From the NCBI GenBank assembly GCA_023414355.1, contig JAEZOB010000023.1, positions 186,001-250,000 of the forward strand: a DNA stretch of 64,000 nt, written 5' to 3'. Below, piece after piece: positions 42,079 through 51,217 of the stretch. The position numbers were made by a program, and so were the translations under genes. Source of the DNA: Bacillota bacterium. Lineage in GTDB: Bacteria; Bacillota; Clostridia; Lachnospirales; Lachnospiraceae. How positions within the stretch are numbered: position 1 is the stretch's first letter; each line of letters begins with the position of its first letter. The notes beneath the pieces were generated by a model. That model worked only from the letters and a program-made list of their open reading frames with translations. It had not been told where the DNA came from and did no database searches.

Positions 42079-43422
42079 ATGATGGTTACCAAAACAGAAG
42101 TAGAAGCACGCGAGGAGATTAAAACTCTGGTAGCAGAATACTATAACGCATTTAAAATAAACAAAAAGGAGTTTCAACCGGGAGACAGAATCAATTATGC
42201 ATCCCGATACTTTGATGAAAAGGAACTGTGTACCCTCACAGATTCAGTACTTGATTTCTGGCTCACTGCGGGTATCTATGCAGATCGTTTTGAAAAAGGT
42301 TTTGCACAATGGATTGGAACGAAGTATGCCATTCTGGTCAATAGTGGTTCTTCTGCCAATTTAATTGCATTTATGGCTTTGACGGCACCTGAGCTTGGAG
42401 AACGACAGATCAAAAGAGGGGATGAGGTGATCACCGTAGCTTGCGGATTTCCCACAACAGTAACTCCAATGCTTCAATATGGTGCTGTTCCGGTTTTTGT
42501 AGACGTAACTATTCCCCAGTATAATATTGATGTCACATTATTGGAAGCTGCACTGAGTGAGAAGACAAAGGCAGTCATGCTTGCCCACACTCTGGGAAAT
42601 CCTTTTGATCTTTCTTATATAAAAGCCTTCTGTCAGAAGCATAATCTCTGGCTGATTGAAGACAACTGCGATGCCTTAGGCACGCTTTATACAATAGACG
42701 GGGTAACCAAATACGCAGGAACTTGGGGAGATATCGGTACCAGCAGCTTCTATCCGCCGCATCATATGACCATGGGGGAGGGCGGCTGTGTCTATACGGA
42801 AAACCCTTTGTTGAACCGGATTGCTAAGTCCTTGCGTGACTGGGGTAGGGACTGTATCTGCCCTTCAGGGCAGGATAATCTCTGCGGTCATCGGTTTGAC
42901 AGCCAATTCGGAGGATTACCCCAGGGTTATGATCATAAATATGTCTATAGTCATTTTGGTTATAACTTAAAAGCAACTGATCTACAGGCGGCGATCGGGT
43001 GCGAACAGCTTAAAAAGCTGCCGTTCTTTATTGAACGCCGACGTACTAATTTTGAGAGGCTCTATCATGCATTGGCTTGTTTGGAGGATAAACTCATTCT
43101 TCCGTTGGCGGCAGAGAACAGTGAACCCTCCTGGTTCGGTTTCCTGATTTCTGTGAGACCTGAAAAAGGACTGGATCGTAACAAAATTACACGATATTTA
43201 GAAGACCATAATATACAGACGAGATTATTATTCAGCGGCAATCTGACACTTCATCCCTGCTTCGGACAGATGCGAAGAGAGGAAGATTATCGCATTATTG
43301 GGGAACTTATCAATACTGATTTTATCATGAACCATTCCTTCTGGGTCGGAGTATACCCGGGAATGAGTGATGAGATGATAGATTATATGGCAGAAGTATT
43401 AATAGAAGCAGTAAATCAATAA
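42079..43422 (+). CDS. rfbH: CDP-4-keto-6-deoxyglucose 3-dehydratase (RfbH/E1)
   Basis: 447 residues from ATG 42079, 8 nt behind GGAGG. PLP-dependent DegT/DnrJ fold in which the usual lysine is a histidine (SFYPPHHMTMGEGG) and four Cys for a [2Fe-2S] cluster lie in EDNCDALG and DCICPSGQDNLCG; these are diagnostic of the E1 dehydrase that removes C3 oxygen. The NADH-dependent reductase partner E3 (RfbI/DdhD) is not in the window. Confidence 0.95.
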   Translation: MMVTKTEVEAREEIKTLVAEYYNAFKINKKEFQPGDRINYASRYFDEKELCTLTDSVLDFWLTAGIYADRFEKGFAQWIGTKYAILVNSGSSANLIAFMALTAPELGERQIKRGDEVITVACGFPTTVTPMLQYGAVPVFVDVTIPQYNIDVTLLEAALSEKTKAVMLAHTLGNPFDLSYIKAFCQKHNLWLIEDNCDALGTLYTIDGVTKYAGTWGDIGTSSFYPPHHMTMGEGGCVYTENPLLNRIAKSLRDWGRDCICPSGQDNLCGHRFDSQFGGLPQGYDHKYVYSHFGYNLKATDLQAAIGCEQLKKLPFFIERRRTNFERLYHALACLEDKLILPLAAENSEPSWFGFLISVRPEKGLDRNKITRYLEDHNIQTRLLFSGNLTLHPCFGQMRREEDYRIIGELINTDFIMNHSFWVGVYPGMSDEMIDYMAEVLIEAVNQ

Positions 43423-43449
43423 AAGACTATATTCATAGGAGGAAATTCG

Positions 43450-45291
43450 ATGAAACAGAGACTCGCGGACTACGTAGCAGACTTTCTCGTGAAAAAGGGT
43501 ATCTCAGATTGTTTCATGGTAGTGGGGGGCGGCGCGATGCATCTCAATGATGCCTTTGGGCATAACAAAGGGCTGACATGTACTTTTAATCACCATGAAC
43601 AGGCGTGTGCAATTGCTGCTGAAGCATATGCAAGAATACATAACAAGATTGCTGCCGTCTGCGTAACGACAGGTCCTGGCGGAACGAACGCTATTACCGG
43701 GGTTCTGGGAGGCTGGCTGGATTCAATTCCAATGCTGGTAATCTCAGGACAGGTGCGATACGATACCACAGCGCGATATACCGGAAGATTTACAGAGGGG
43801 CTACCCCTCCGTGCCGTAGGCGATCAGGAATTTGATATCACCAGGGCTGTGGGATGTATGTGTAAATATGCGGCTATGCTGGAGAGGCCGGAGGATATCA
43901 GATATATGCTGGAGAAAGCCTATTATCTTGCCACAACCGGAAGGCGAGGCCCTGCCTGGATTGATATTCCTGTAGATTATCAGGGTTGTTATATAGAGAC
44001 AGAACAGCTTTCTGCCTACAATTTTTCTGAGGATGAAAGTCAGATTCCACCTGTAATAGATCATAAGATAGCTGAGATAATCATCGATCGTCTTAGAAAT
44101 GCAAAGAGAGCGGTACTTTATGCCGGAAACGGGATACGATTGTCCGAGGGTTATCCACAATTTCGAAAAGCAGTAGATACCCTGGGTATTCCTGTCGTGA
44201 CCTGCTGGGATTCGATTGACACAATGGAAGATGCAAATCCATACTATGTCGGCCGAGGAGGTATTATGGGCGACAGGGCTGGTAATTTTGCTGTTCAGAA
44301 CTCCGATTTAATACTTGCTGTAGGGAATCGCCTGTCGATTCGACAGGTTGGATATCATTGGAAGACATGGGCGCGAGAAGCTTTTGTTGTAATGGTAGAT
44401 GCAGATCCTGCAGAATTAAGAAAACATACATTGCATGTAGAGCTACCGGTACATGCGGACGCCAAAGAGTTCTTTGAAACTATGAATACAATGCTATCAG
44501 AGGAAATCAAACCGGTATTTCAAAATGCTGAATGGCTGCAGATCTGCCGGAAATGGAAGAGTGCATATCCTGTGACTCAGCCTAAGCACTGGGAAGAGGA
44601 TGGGCAACACGTGAATGTCTATGCTTTAATTAAGTACTTAAGCAGTAGCTTACCGGACGGGAATGTGACTGTAGTAAGCAACGGCAGTGCCTGCGTCGTT
44701 GGTAGTCATAATTATGAGATTAAGAAGGATGCGCGCTTTATTATTAACAGCGCCGTTGCCAGCATGGGTTACGGGCTGCCGGCAGCAATTGGAGCCTGTA
44801 TAGCCAATCACCGGCGTACTACTATCTGTATCGAGGGAGATGGCAGCATCATGATGAACCTACAGGAGCTACAGACTATCATCACAAACAGGCTGCCCAT
44901 TAAGATATTTCTTATTAATAACCAGGGGTATCATTCCATACGGCAGACACAGAATAATCTGTTCTGGGAGCATAGCAAAATCGGAATAGGACCGGAAAGT
45001 GGTGATCTGACTTTCCCTGATTTTGAAAAATTGGTAAAAAGCTTTGGGTACCCTTACTATTATGCACATACGAATACTTATATGAAGAGAGTGGTTGATC
45101 TAACCCTTGAGACAGTGGGACCGGCTTTTTGCGAGATATTTGTCTCTACTGTACAGAATTTTGAACCAAAAAGTGCAACAAAAAAGTTAAGTGACGGTAC
45201 TCTGGTGAGCCCGCCTCTGGAGGATTTGGCACCGTTTCTGGAGCGGGAGGAACTGCTTAAGAACTTACTTATCACTCCTGTGGCTGAGTGA
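43450..45291 (+). CDS. Thiamine-diphosphate-dependent enzyme (acetolactate synthase-like) of the sugar pathway
   Basis: 613 residues, AGGAGG upstream. Three-domain ThDP fold: pyrimidine domain with the conserved Glu in FNHHEQACAIAAEAYAR (residues 46-62), GPGGTNAITGVLGGWLDSIPMLVISGQ, central domain about 195-335, and PP domain with GEGDGS-type metal motif IEGDGSIMMNLQELQTIITNRLPIKIFLINN. Position after rfbFGH recalls YerE of yersiniose synthesis, which adds a two-carbon unit from pyruvate to a CDP-deoxyketohexose; this is inference. The reaction is not proven by sequence. Confidence 0.85.
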   Translation: MKQRLADYVADFLVKKGISDCFMVVGGGAMHLNDAFGHNKGLTCTFNHHEQACAIAAEAYARIHNKIAAVCVTTGPGGTNAITGVLGGWLDSIPMLVISGQVRYDTTARYTGRFTEGLPLRAVGDQEFDITRAVGCMCKYAAMLERPEDIRYMLEKAYYLATTGRRGPAWIDIPVDYQGCYIETEQLSAYNFSEDESQIPPVIDHKIAEIIIDRLRNAKRAVLYAGNGIRLSEGYPQFRKAVDTLGIPVVTCWDSIDTMEDANPYYVGRGGIMGDRAGNFAVQNSDLILAVGNRLSIRQVGYHWKTWAREAFVVMVDADPAELRKHTLHVELPVHADAKEFFETMNTMLSEEIKPVFQNAEWLQICRKWKSAYPVTQPKHWEEDGQHVNVYALIKYLSSSLPDGNVTVVSNGSACVVGSHNYEIKKDARFIINSAVASMGYGLPAAIGACIANHRRTTICIEGDGSIMMNLQELQTIITNRLPIKIFLINNQGYHSIRQTQNNLFWEHSKIGIGPESGDLTFPDFEKLVKSFGYPYYYAHTNTYMKRVVDLTLETVGPAFCEIFVSTVQNFEPKSATKKLSDGTLVSPPLEDLAPFLEREELLKNLLITPVAE

Positions 45292-45317
45292 TGAGTCCTT
45301 TATTGCAAGGAGAAACT

Positions 45318-46916
45318 ATGGGAAAAATATATTTATTGGATTGCACACTGAGAGACGGCGGTTATGTGAATAATTGGCAATTTGGAGAAGACACCATTAA
45401 GGGCTTTGGCAAAAAGATTGCGCAGACCGGAATTGAGATTTATGAGGTCGGTTTTATCAAGGGCGATAGATATGATAGAAACCGAGCAGTTTTTCCGAAT
45501 GTTGAATCCATATCGGAAATGATTGTACCGAAAAGCCCTGATTTGATGTATGTCGGAATGCTGGATCTGAGTGACCCTGTACCTGTTGAACGGATTCTTC
45601 CGTACGATGGAACTTCTGTGGATGGTCTCAGAGTGATCTTTAAAAAGGAAAAGCTGGAGGAAGCTTATCACTACTGTGAAAGAATTAAAGAACTTGGCTA
45701 TACGGTATTTGTACAATTCGTAGGTACGGATTGCTACAGTGATAAGGAATTCATTGAGGCTATCGAGAAATTCAATCAATTAAAGCCATTTGCGATTTCG
45801 ATTGTAGACAGTTTTGGATTGATTAAAAGAAAACAGTTTCTTCGTCTGGTCTACCTTGCGGATAATAACCTGGAGAAGTCAATTCTGTTGGGGTATCATG
45901 CGCATAATAACCTGCAACAGGCCTTTGGCAATGCGGAAGCTCTTGTTGAACTAAATCTGCAGAGGGATATCTGTATCGATGCCTGTGTGTTCGGCATGGG
46001 CCGGGGTGCCGGTAATTTGAATCTGGAGTTGTTCGCCGAATACATGAATGAGAACTTCGGGACGCAATACCGCATTGAACCGATGCTGGAGATTATGGAT
46101 GAGTATCTGAATGAGATTTATAAAGATAAATTCTGGGGGTATTCCTTGCCGCTATACCTGTCAGCCAGTAGCGGATGTCATCCGAATTATGCGATCTATC
46201 TGGCAGAGAAGGATAGCCTGACCGTGAAATCGTTCTATGAACTTCTGAAGGAAATCCCTGCAGGGGAGAAGGCAAACTTCAGTAAAAATAACGCGGAACA
46301 GTTCTATAAAGAATATCAGGAGAAATTTATAGAGGATAGAGGAGCGCTCGCGGAGCTTGCAGGGCAGCTTGCAGGGCGTGAAATTATGATTCTCGCTCCC
46401 GGGAAATCACTTACCGAATGCAAGGAAGGAATTGAGAAGCTCATTGAAGATAGAAAGCCGATTGTTCTGGCAGTCAATTTCACGGGTGCAGATTACAAGA
46501 CAGACTTTATCTTCAGCAGCAATATGCGACGATATATAAAAATTCAAGGTTGCACCCAGACCCCGTGCATCATCACATCGAATATGAAGGATGCCACGTC
46601 CTACGATTACCGTGTTAATTTCTCCAGCTTCTCCTCAGAATATCCGGAGATCATTGATAATTCAGGATTGATGGCACTACGTCTGATGCTGGCAATCGGG
46701 GTAAAGAAGGTGTTTATCGCCGGTATGGATGGATATGCTGCCGATCGAAGCAAGAATTATTTCGATCAGTTGCTGGAGTACGATTTCTCAGACGTCGCAG
46801 ATAACAGAAATGCGATGATCTCTTCTGAAATCAGGTCAATCAGCAGAAGAGTAAATATAAAGTTTGTTACACCGACTAATTATACAGTTTCTGAATTAGC
46901 AGAATTGTGTTCCTGA
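45318..46916 (+). CDS. HMGL-like aldolase fused to a DUF115/MptE-like domain
   Basis: 532 residues from ATG 45318 (AAGGAG upstream). Residues 1-280 form a DRE-TIM barrel of the 4-hydroxy-2-oxovalerate aldolase type: LLDCTLRDGGYVNNW at 5-19, EVGFIKGD, GYHAHNNLQQAFGNA (metal HxH) and GMGRGAGNLNLE. Residues 350-530 resemble the DUF115/MptE-like domain (EIMILAPGKSL, AVNFTGADYKTDFIFSSN, LRLMLAIGVKKVFIAGMDGY). Such aldolases beside a ThDP enzyme occur in surface-polysaccharide loci; substrate unknown. Confidence 0.85.
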   Translation: MGKIYLLDCTLRDGGYVNNWQFGEDTIKGFGKKIAQTGIEIYEVGFIKGDRYDRNRAVFPNVESISEMIVPKSPDLMYVGMLDLSDPVPVERILPYDGTSVDGLRVIFKKEKLEEAYHYCERIKELGYTVFVQFVGTDCYSDKEFIEAIEKFNQLKPFAISIVDSFGLIKRKQFLRLVYLADNNLEKSILLGYHAHNNLQQAFGNAEALVELNLQRDICIDACVFGMGRGAGNLNLELFAEYMNENFGTQYRIEPMLEIMDEYLNEIYKDKFWGYSLPLYLSASSGCHPNYAIYLAEKDSLTVKSFYELLKEIPAGEKANFSKNNAEQFYKEYQEKFIEDRGALAELAGQLAGREIMILAPGKSLTECKEGIEKLIEDRKPIVLAVNFTGADYKTDFIFSSNMRRYIKIQGCTQTPCIITSNMKDATSYDYRVNFSSFSSEYPEIIDNSGLMALRLMLAIGVKKVFIAGMDGYAADRSKNYFDQLLEYDFSDVADNRNAMISSEIRSISRRVNIKFVTPTNYTVSELAELCS

Positions 46917-46967
46917 CAGTGCAATCGGTTAGGATAAAAACTTCATGGAGAATAAGGAGGTGTGGTT

Positions 46968-47882
46968 ATGCAGCGAGCTATAATTACTGGTGTAACAGGT
47001 ACAATTGGAATGGCACTCCTCCAGGAACTAATTAATAATAATATTGAAGTGTTAGTGATCTGCAGAGAGGGATCTGTAAGAAATGATAGAATACCGAAGC
47101 ATCCTTTGGTTACAATAAAATACTGCCACCTGAATCAATTGGCAGAACTAAAGAATGATACGAATCAGAGTTATGATGTGTTTTATCATTTTGCCTGGGA
47201 AGGGACGACGGGGGCAGCCAGAAATGACATGTATCTTCAGAACCTAAATATCAGATATGCTTTGGATGCGGTTCATACAGCGCACCGTTTCGGTTGTGCC
47301 CAATTCATAGGTGCAGGATCCCAAGCGGAATACGGAAGGGTTGAGGGATTACTCCGGGCGGATACACCAACCTTCCCTGAGACGGGCTATGGGATAGCGA
47401 AGCTCTGTGCAGGCCAGATGACCAGAGAAGCTGCTCATCAGCTTGGCATAGGTCATATCTGGACACGAATCCTGAGTGTTTATGGCCCCTACGACGGAGC
47501 GCAGAGTATGGTTATGTCTACAATCCATGCCTTGCAATCCGGTACAATACCTAAGTTCACCAAAGGAGAACAGCAGTGGGATTATCTGTACAGTGCGGAT
47601 GCCGCGAGGGCTTTTTATCTGCTTGGGGAATATGGTGTGGATGGTAAGATATATGTCATAGGAAGCGGGCAGGCAAGACCTTTGGCTGAATATATCAGGG
47701 AGATACGGGATGTGATTAATAAGGACGCTTCTATTGAACTCGGTGCCATACCGTATAGCGACAGACAGGTGATGTATTTATGCGCGGAGATTAAGGAATT
47801 GGAGAAAGATACCGGATTTCAGCCCTCAATTGAATTCACAACAGGAATAAAATATATAAGCGACAGCTTAAGTCTTGGATAG
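46968..47882 (+). CDS. NAD-dependent epimerase/reductase (CDP-abequose synthase-like)
   Basis: 304 residues from ATG 46968, placed 7 nt behind AGGAGGTG. Extended SDR with TGVTGTIGMALLQEL (NAD site), HFAWEGTTG, AGSQAEYG, and the YGIAK catalytic Tyr/Lys in GYGIAKLCAGQ. RfbJ-like enzymes reduce the 4-keto group of CDP-3,6-dideoxyhexoses; a ketoreductase acting after the ThDP enzyme (YerF-like role) is equally possible. Confidence 0.85.
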   Translation: MQRAIITGVTGTIGMALLQELINNNIEVLVICREGSVRNDRIPKHPLVTIKYCHLNQLAELKNDTNQSYDVFYHFAWEGTTGAARNDMYLQNLNIRYALDAVHTAHRFGCAQFIGAGSQAEYGRVEGLLRADTPTFPETGYGIAKLCAGQMTREAAHQLGIGHIWTRILSVYGPYDGAQSMVMSTIHALQSGTIPKFTKGEQQWDYLYSADAARAFYLLGEYGVDGKIYVIGSGQARPLAEYIREIRDVINKDASIELGAIPYSDRQVMYLCAEIKELEKDTGFQPSIEFTTGIKYISDSLSLG

Positions 47883-47893
47883 GAGAATAATGT

Positions 47894-48922
47894 ATGGGAT
47901 TTGAACCCGATTATTTTAGGGCCGTTTATTTTTGCAGTGATTTATTTGCTGAACCTTGCGCGGTATCTATCGTATCATTGCTTGAAAATAATAAAATATT
48001 CAGGGAAATTGAAATATACATCATCAGTGATGGTATTACTGAAATTAATCTAAATAGAATGAAAAGTATTGCAGAAAGATACTCCAGGAAGCTATCGGTT
48101 CTATCTTTGCCAAATCCGGAGGATTTTTTTGAAGATATAAGATTTTCAAGAAAGACATTGGGTCATACTTTTGGACGTATGATTATTGGGCAATTACTAC
48201 CGGATGAAGTAACACGTATTCTATGTCTGGATAGTGATATGTTAATCATGGACTCTTTATATGAGCTATGGAATACTGATTTAGGAGACTGCTATATCGC
48301 CGGAGTGGATAGTGCCCCCGGCCTGGATATGATGATAAAAACATTACATATGGAACCGGGAACACTTTATTGCAATGGTGGTTTGTTTTTGATGGATCTT
48401 TCTGCTATTCGTCAGGATCAGGTAGAAATTAGATATAAGGAATATATTACGAACATATTGAATACCGGGAGGACCTTAGGTGCATATGAGGAAGAGGTAA
48501 TTAATAAATGTACATATCCTAGGTCGTTACGATTACACCCGAGGTATAATTTGATGACAGTAAACCTAGTGATGGATTACGATGCTTTTGTTAAATTCAG
48601 AGGAGCAGTCAACTTTTACACACGGGAGGATATGGATCAGGCAGTGAAGCATCCGGCTATCATCCATGCAATCAATACATTTTATATCCAAAAGCGCATA
48701 TGGGAAAAGGATACAGACTCTCCTTATGCATCAGAATATAGGTTTTATCGCTCGAAAACACCGTGGAAGGATATACCTCAATTAGATTTAGACAGGTCAG
48801 TAAAACAGACGGTAATGAAGAAAGTGTGGCATATATTACCGAAAAATGTTTCGTTTTACTTTGCTGCTCTTGCGCGAAATAATATACGTCCACTTTTATT
48901 AAAGAAGCGGGATGATGAGTAA
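47894..48922 (+). CDS. Glycosyltransferase family 8-like
   Basis: 342 residues, AGGAG upstream. GT-A fold: YFCSDLFAEPCAVSIVSLLENN at the start, RMIIGQLLPDEVTRILCLDSDMLIMDSL with the DxD metal motif, CNGGLFLMDL and PAIIHAINTFYIQKRIWE, which fit GT8 retaining transferases (UDP-Glc/Gal donors). Cytoplasmic. Confidence 0.9.
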   Translation: MGFEPDYFRAVYFCSDLFAEPCAVSIVSLLENNKIFREIEIYIISDGITEINLNRMKSIAERYSRKLSVLSLPNPEDFFEDIRFSRKTLGHTFGRMIIGQLLPDEVTRILCLDSDMLIMDSLYELWNTDLGDCYIAGVDSAPGLDMMIKTLHMEPGTLYCNGGLFLMDLSAIRQDQVEIRYKEYITNILNTGRTLGAYEEEVINKCTYPRSLRLHPRYNLMTVNLVMDYDAFVKFRGAVNFYTREDMDQAVKHPAIIHAINTFYIQKRIWEKDTDSPYASEYRFYRSKTPWKDIPQLDLDRSVKQTVMKKVWHILPKNVSFYFAALARNNIRPLLLKKRDDE

Positions 48923-48949
48923 AAATTAATTCTATGTGAGGTGAAGCTG

Positions 48950-49984
48950 ATGAGTATAAGAAGTAGAGAGGATACACTGCAACCATTGTTAACAATTGCA
49001 GTTCCTACCTATAACGGTTCTAAAACAATCAGAAATATGCTGAATTTGTTGTTAACACAATTTGATACCAGAATAGAAATTCTTATCTCGGATAATTGTT
49101 CGACAGATGAAACGCCTCAAATCATTCATGAATATCTGAGAGTTTATCCATTCCTTCGTTATATCAGACAAGACCACAACGGAGGAGCTGATTTCAATTT
49201 TCTGCAATGTATGAAGCTGGCATCCGGTAAATTCACGATGCTTGTTTCTGACGATGATATTATCATTGAAAATTCTGTCAGTAAAATATTGTTTTTTTTA
49301 GAAAAATATCCGGATATATCACTGGCCTATTTGGATGCCCTGGCATTTCGGGACAGATATATTGACGAGGAGCATTGTCATCGATATAAAAGATTTTTAC
49401 CGGTATTAAAGGAAGACATTGTAACGACAGATAAGAAAGTATTTATGCATTATGCCCAGCGCTTATGGGGATATACCTCAAATTATATATGGTCAACCGA
49501 GAAATTTCGGCAGATAGAAAATCCGGAGCAATATTTTGGTACTTATTTTTTGCAATGTTATATTAATATTTTATGCTCAAATCAGAAGGAGGATATACTG
49601 GGACTGATCAAGGGACCATGTATTGCGATCGGCGAATATGGTATCATAGGCAACTATGATACTGCATTGGTAGAAGGTATTTATTACAGGAGAATGATAA
49701 AATTTGCAGTTGATACCGGAGGATATGACAAAAGGCAACTTAATAAGTACTATATATGGAAAATTTGTTTATTAGGCAGGCATGCATTAATCAAAGAGGC
49801 AGTTGCAGGAGTGCAAAAAACAAAGATAAGAAACCTGATTAAATGTACGTGGAGCTATCCGCGGGCATGGATAACCTTATACCCTTTGTTTTTCATTCCA
49901 CGCTTTATATTCAAACCATTACTAAAAGTATATAGAAAATCTCAAGGTAGAACAGGTACAACCTATGTAAATCGGCCGACTTAA
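48950..49984 (+). CDS. Glycosyltransferase family 2
   Basis: 344 residues from ATG 48950 behind GAGGTG (GTG 48941 in frame). LTIAVPTYNGSKTIRNMLNLLL, ISDNCSTDETPQI, LVSDDDIIIENS (DxD-like) are the GT-A motifs. The C-terminal third is basic and amphipathic and may sit at the membrane. Adds one sugar to the lipid-linked repeat. Confidence 0.92.
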   Translation: MSIRSREDTLQPLLTIAVPTYNGSKTIRNMLNLLLTQFDTRIEILISDNCSTDETPQIIHEYLRVYPFLRYIRQDHNGGADFNFLQCMKLASGKFTMLVSDDDIIIENSVSKILFFLEKYPDISLAYLDALAFRDRYIDEEHCHRYKRFLPVLKEDIVTTDKKVFMHYAQRLWGYTSNYIWSTEKFRQIENPEQYFGTYFLQCYINILCSNQKEDILGLIKGPCIAIGEYGIIGNYDTALVEGIYYRRMIKFAVDTGGYDKRQLNKYYIWKICLLGRHALIKEAVAGVQKTKIRNLIKCTWSYPRAWITLYPLFFIPRFIFKPLLKVYRKSQGRTGTTYVNRPT

Positions 49985-50008
49985 CCTTGGGAGCTTCAGG
50001 AGGATGTT

Positions 50009-51217
50009 ATGAAAATATTATATATCGCAGATCCGTTGATTGTTGGTGGTGCAACCAGATCACTGGTGGATGTGGTAACATCCATCAAGGCACGCGGAAT
50101 GGAATGTGTTGTTTGCACCAGCGAGGAGAATTCCTTGAGTAAGGAATTGCATGATTACGGTATTCAAAATTTTTCTTCGGGTCATAGGGCGGTCATGGAT
50201 GTAAGACCTAAGACGCGATGGATGCGACCTGTAATATTCATCTTAAAAGCAATTTATTATTATATTCGCATTCCGGCTGCAATTCATAAAATAGAAAGCA
50301 TGATAGATATGGAAACAGTAGACTTGATTCATACCAACTCTGTCAGATCAGATATCGGAATGCTACTATCAAGGAAGTATCATATCCCCCACGTTGCTCA
50401 TATAAGAGAATTTGGCGAGGAGGATTTTGACTGCTGGACCTACCGCAGTAAGTATACAAAATTCATCAATCGGAATACCAGTAAGATTATTGCTATCTCC
50501 GAAGCTGTAAAAAACAGCTGGATAAGAAAGGGGATAGATGCGGAGAAAATCAAGGTGATTTATAACGGAGTAAATAATAAAACCATTATACCGATATCGC
50601 CGATCAAATTACAAAAGGATAGATTATTAAGGCTAGTTGCAGTAGGAGGTATATGCGAACCAAAGGGCCAGCTTCAGATTATCGAGGCTATCGGCCTCCT
50701 GCCGAAGGAAGTAATAGAAAACATAACACTGGATTTAGTCGGATGGGGTGACGAGTCTTATATTGAGTTAATCCGAAATAGGGCGAAGGAGCTGAAAGTT
50801 ACTGATCAGTTAACTATTACCGGTGCGGTATCCGGTGTGGGACCAATACTGCAAAACTATCATATTGGATTATTATGTTCCAAGTCGGAGGGCTTCGGAC
50901 GTGTCACAGCTGAATACATGCATGCGGGATTGGGTGTAATTGCGTCCGACACGGGAGCTAATCCTGAATTGATACAGGACTCGGAAACCGGACTATTATA
51001 TCGATACGGAGATACGCTGGAGCTTGCTCAAAAAATCGAAAAGTTTTATAAAGATCGCAATTTGTTGAGCGTGTGTGCGTTCAAAGGCCGGAAACAAGCT
51101 GAAGAGAGATTTACAAAGGATAAAAATGCAGATTCACTTTTTAGTTTATATCAAGAGATAATGGAACATGCCTGCAAACCATCCTATAGTGAGGAGTACG
51201 GTAGATATGAGCATTAA
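50009..51217 (+). CDS. Glycosyltransferase family 4
   Basis: 402 residues, AGGAGG upstream. GT-B fold: MKILYIADPLIVGGATRSLVDVV, SEAVKNSWIRKGIDAEKIKVIYNGV, VAVGGICEPKGQLQIIEAI and the donor-binding SKSEGFGRVTAEYMHAGLGVIASDTGANPELI with the E-x7-E pattern. Retaining transferase of the polymer repeat. Overlaps the next gene by 11 bp. Confidence 0.94.
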   Translation: MKILYIADPLIVGGATRSLVDVVTSIKARGMECVVCTSEENSLSKELHDYGIQNFSSGHRAVMDVRPKTRWMRPVIFILKAIYYYIRIPAAIHKIESMIDMETVDLIHTNSVRSDIGMLLSRKYHIPHVAHIREFGEEDFDCWTYRSKYTKFINRNTSKIIAISEAVKNSWIRKGIDAEKIKVIYNGVNNKTIIPISPIKLQKDRLLRLVAVGGICEPKGQLQIIEAIGLLPKEVIENITLDLVGWGDESYIELIRNRAKELKVTDQLTITGAVSGVGPILQNYHIGLLCSKSEGFGRVTAEYMHAGLGVIASDTGANPELIQDSETGLLYRYGDTLELAQKIEKFYKDRNLLSVCAFKGRKQAEERFTKDKNADSLFSLYQEIMEHACKPSYSEEYGRYEH

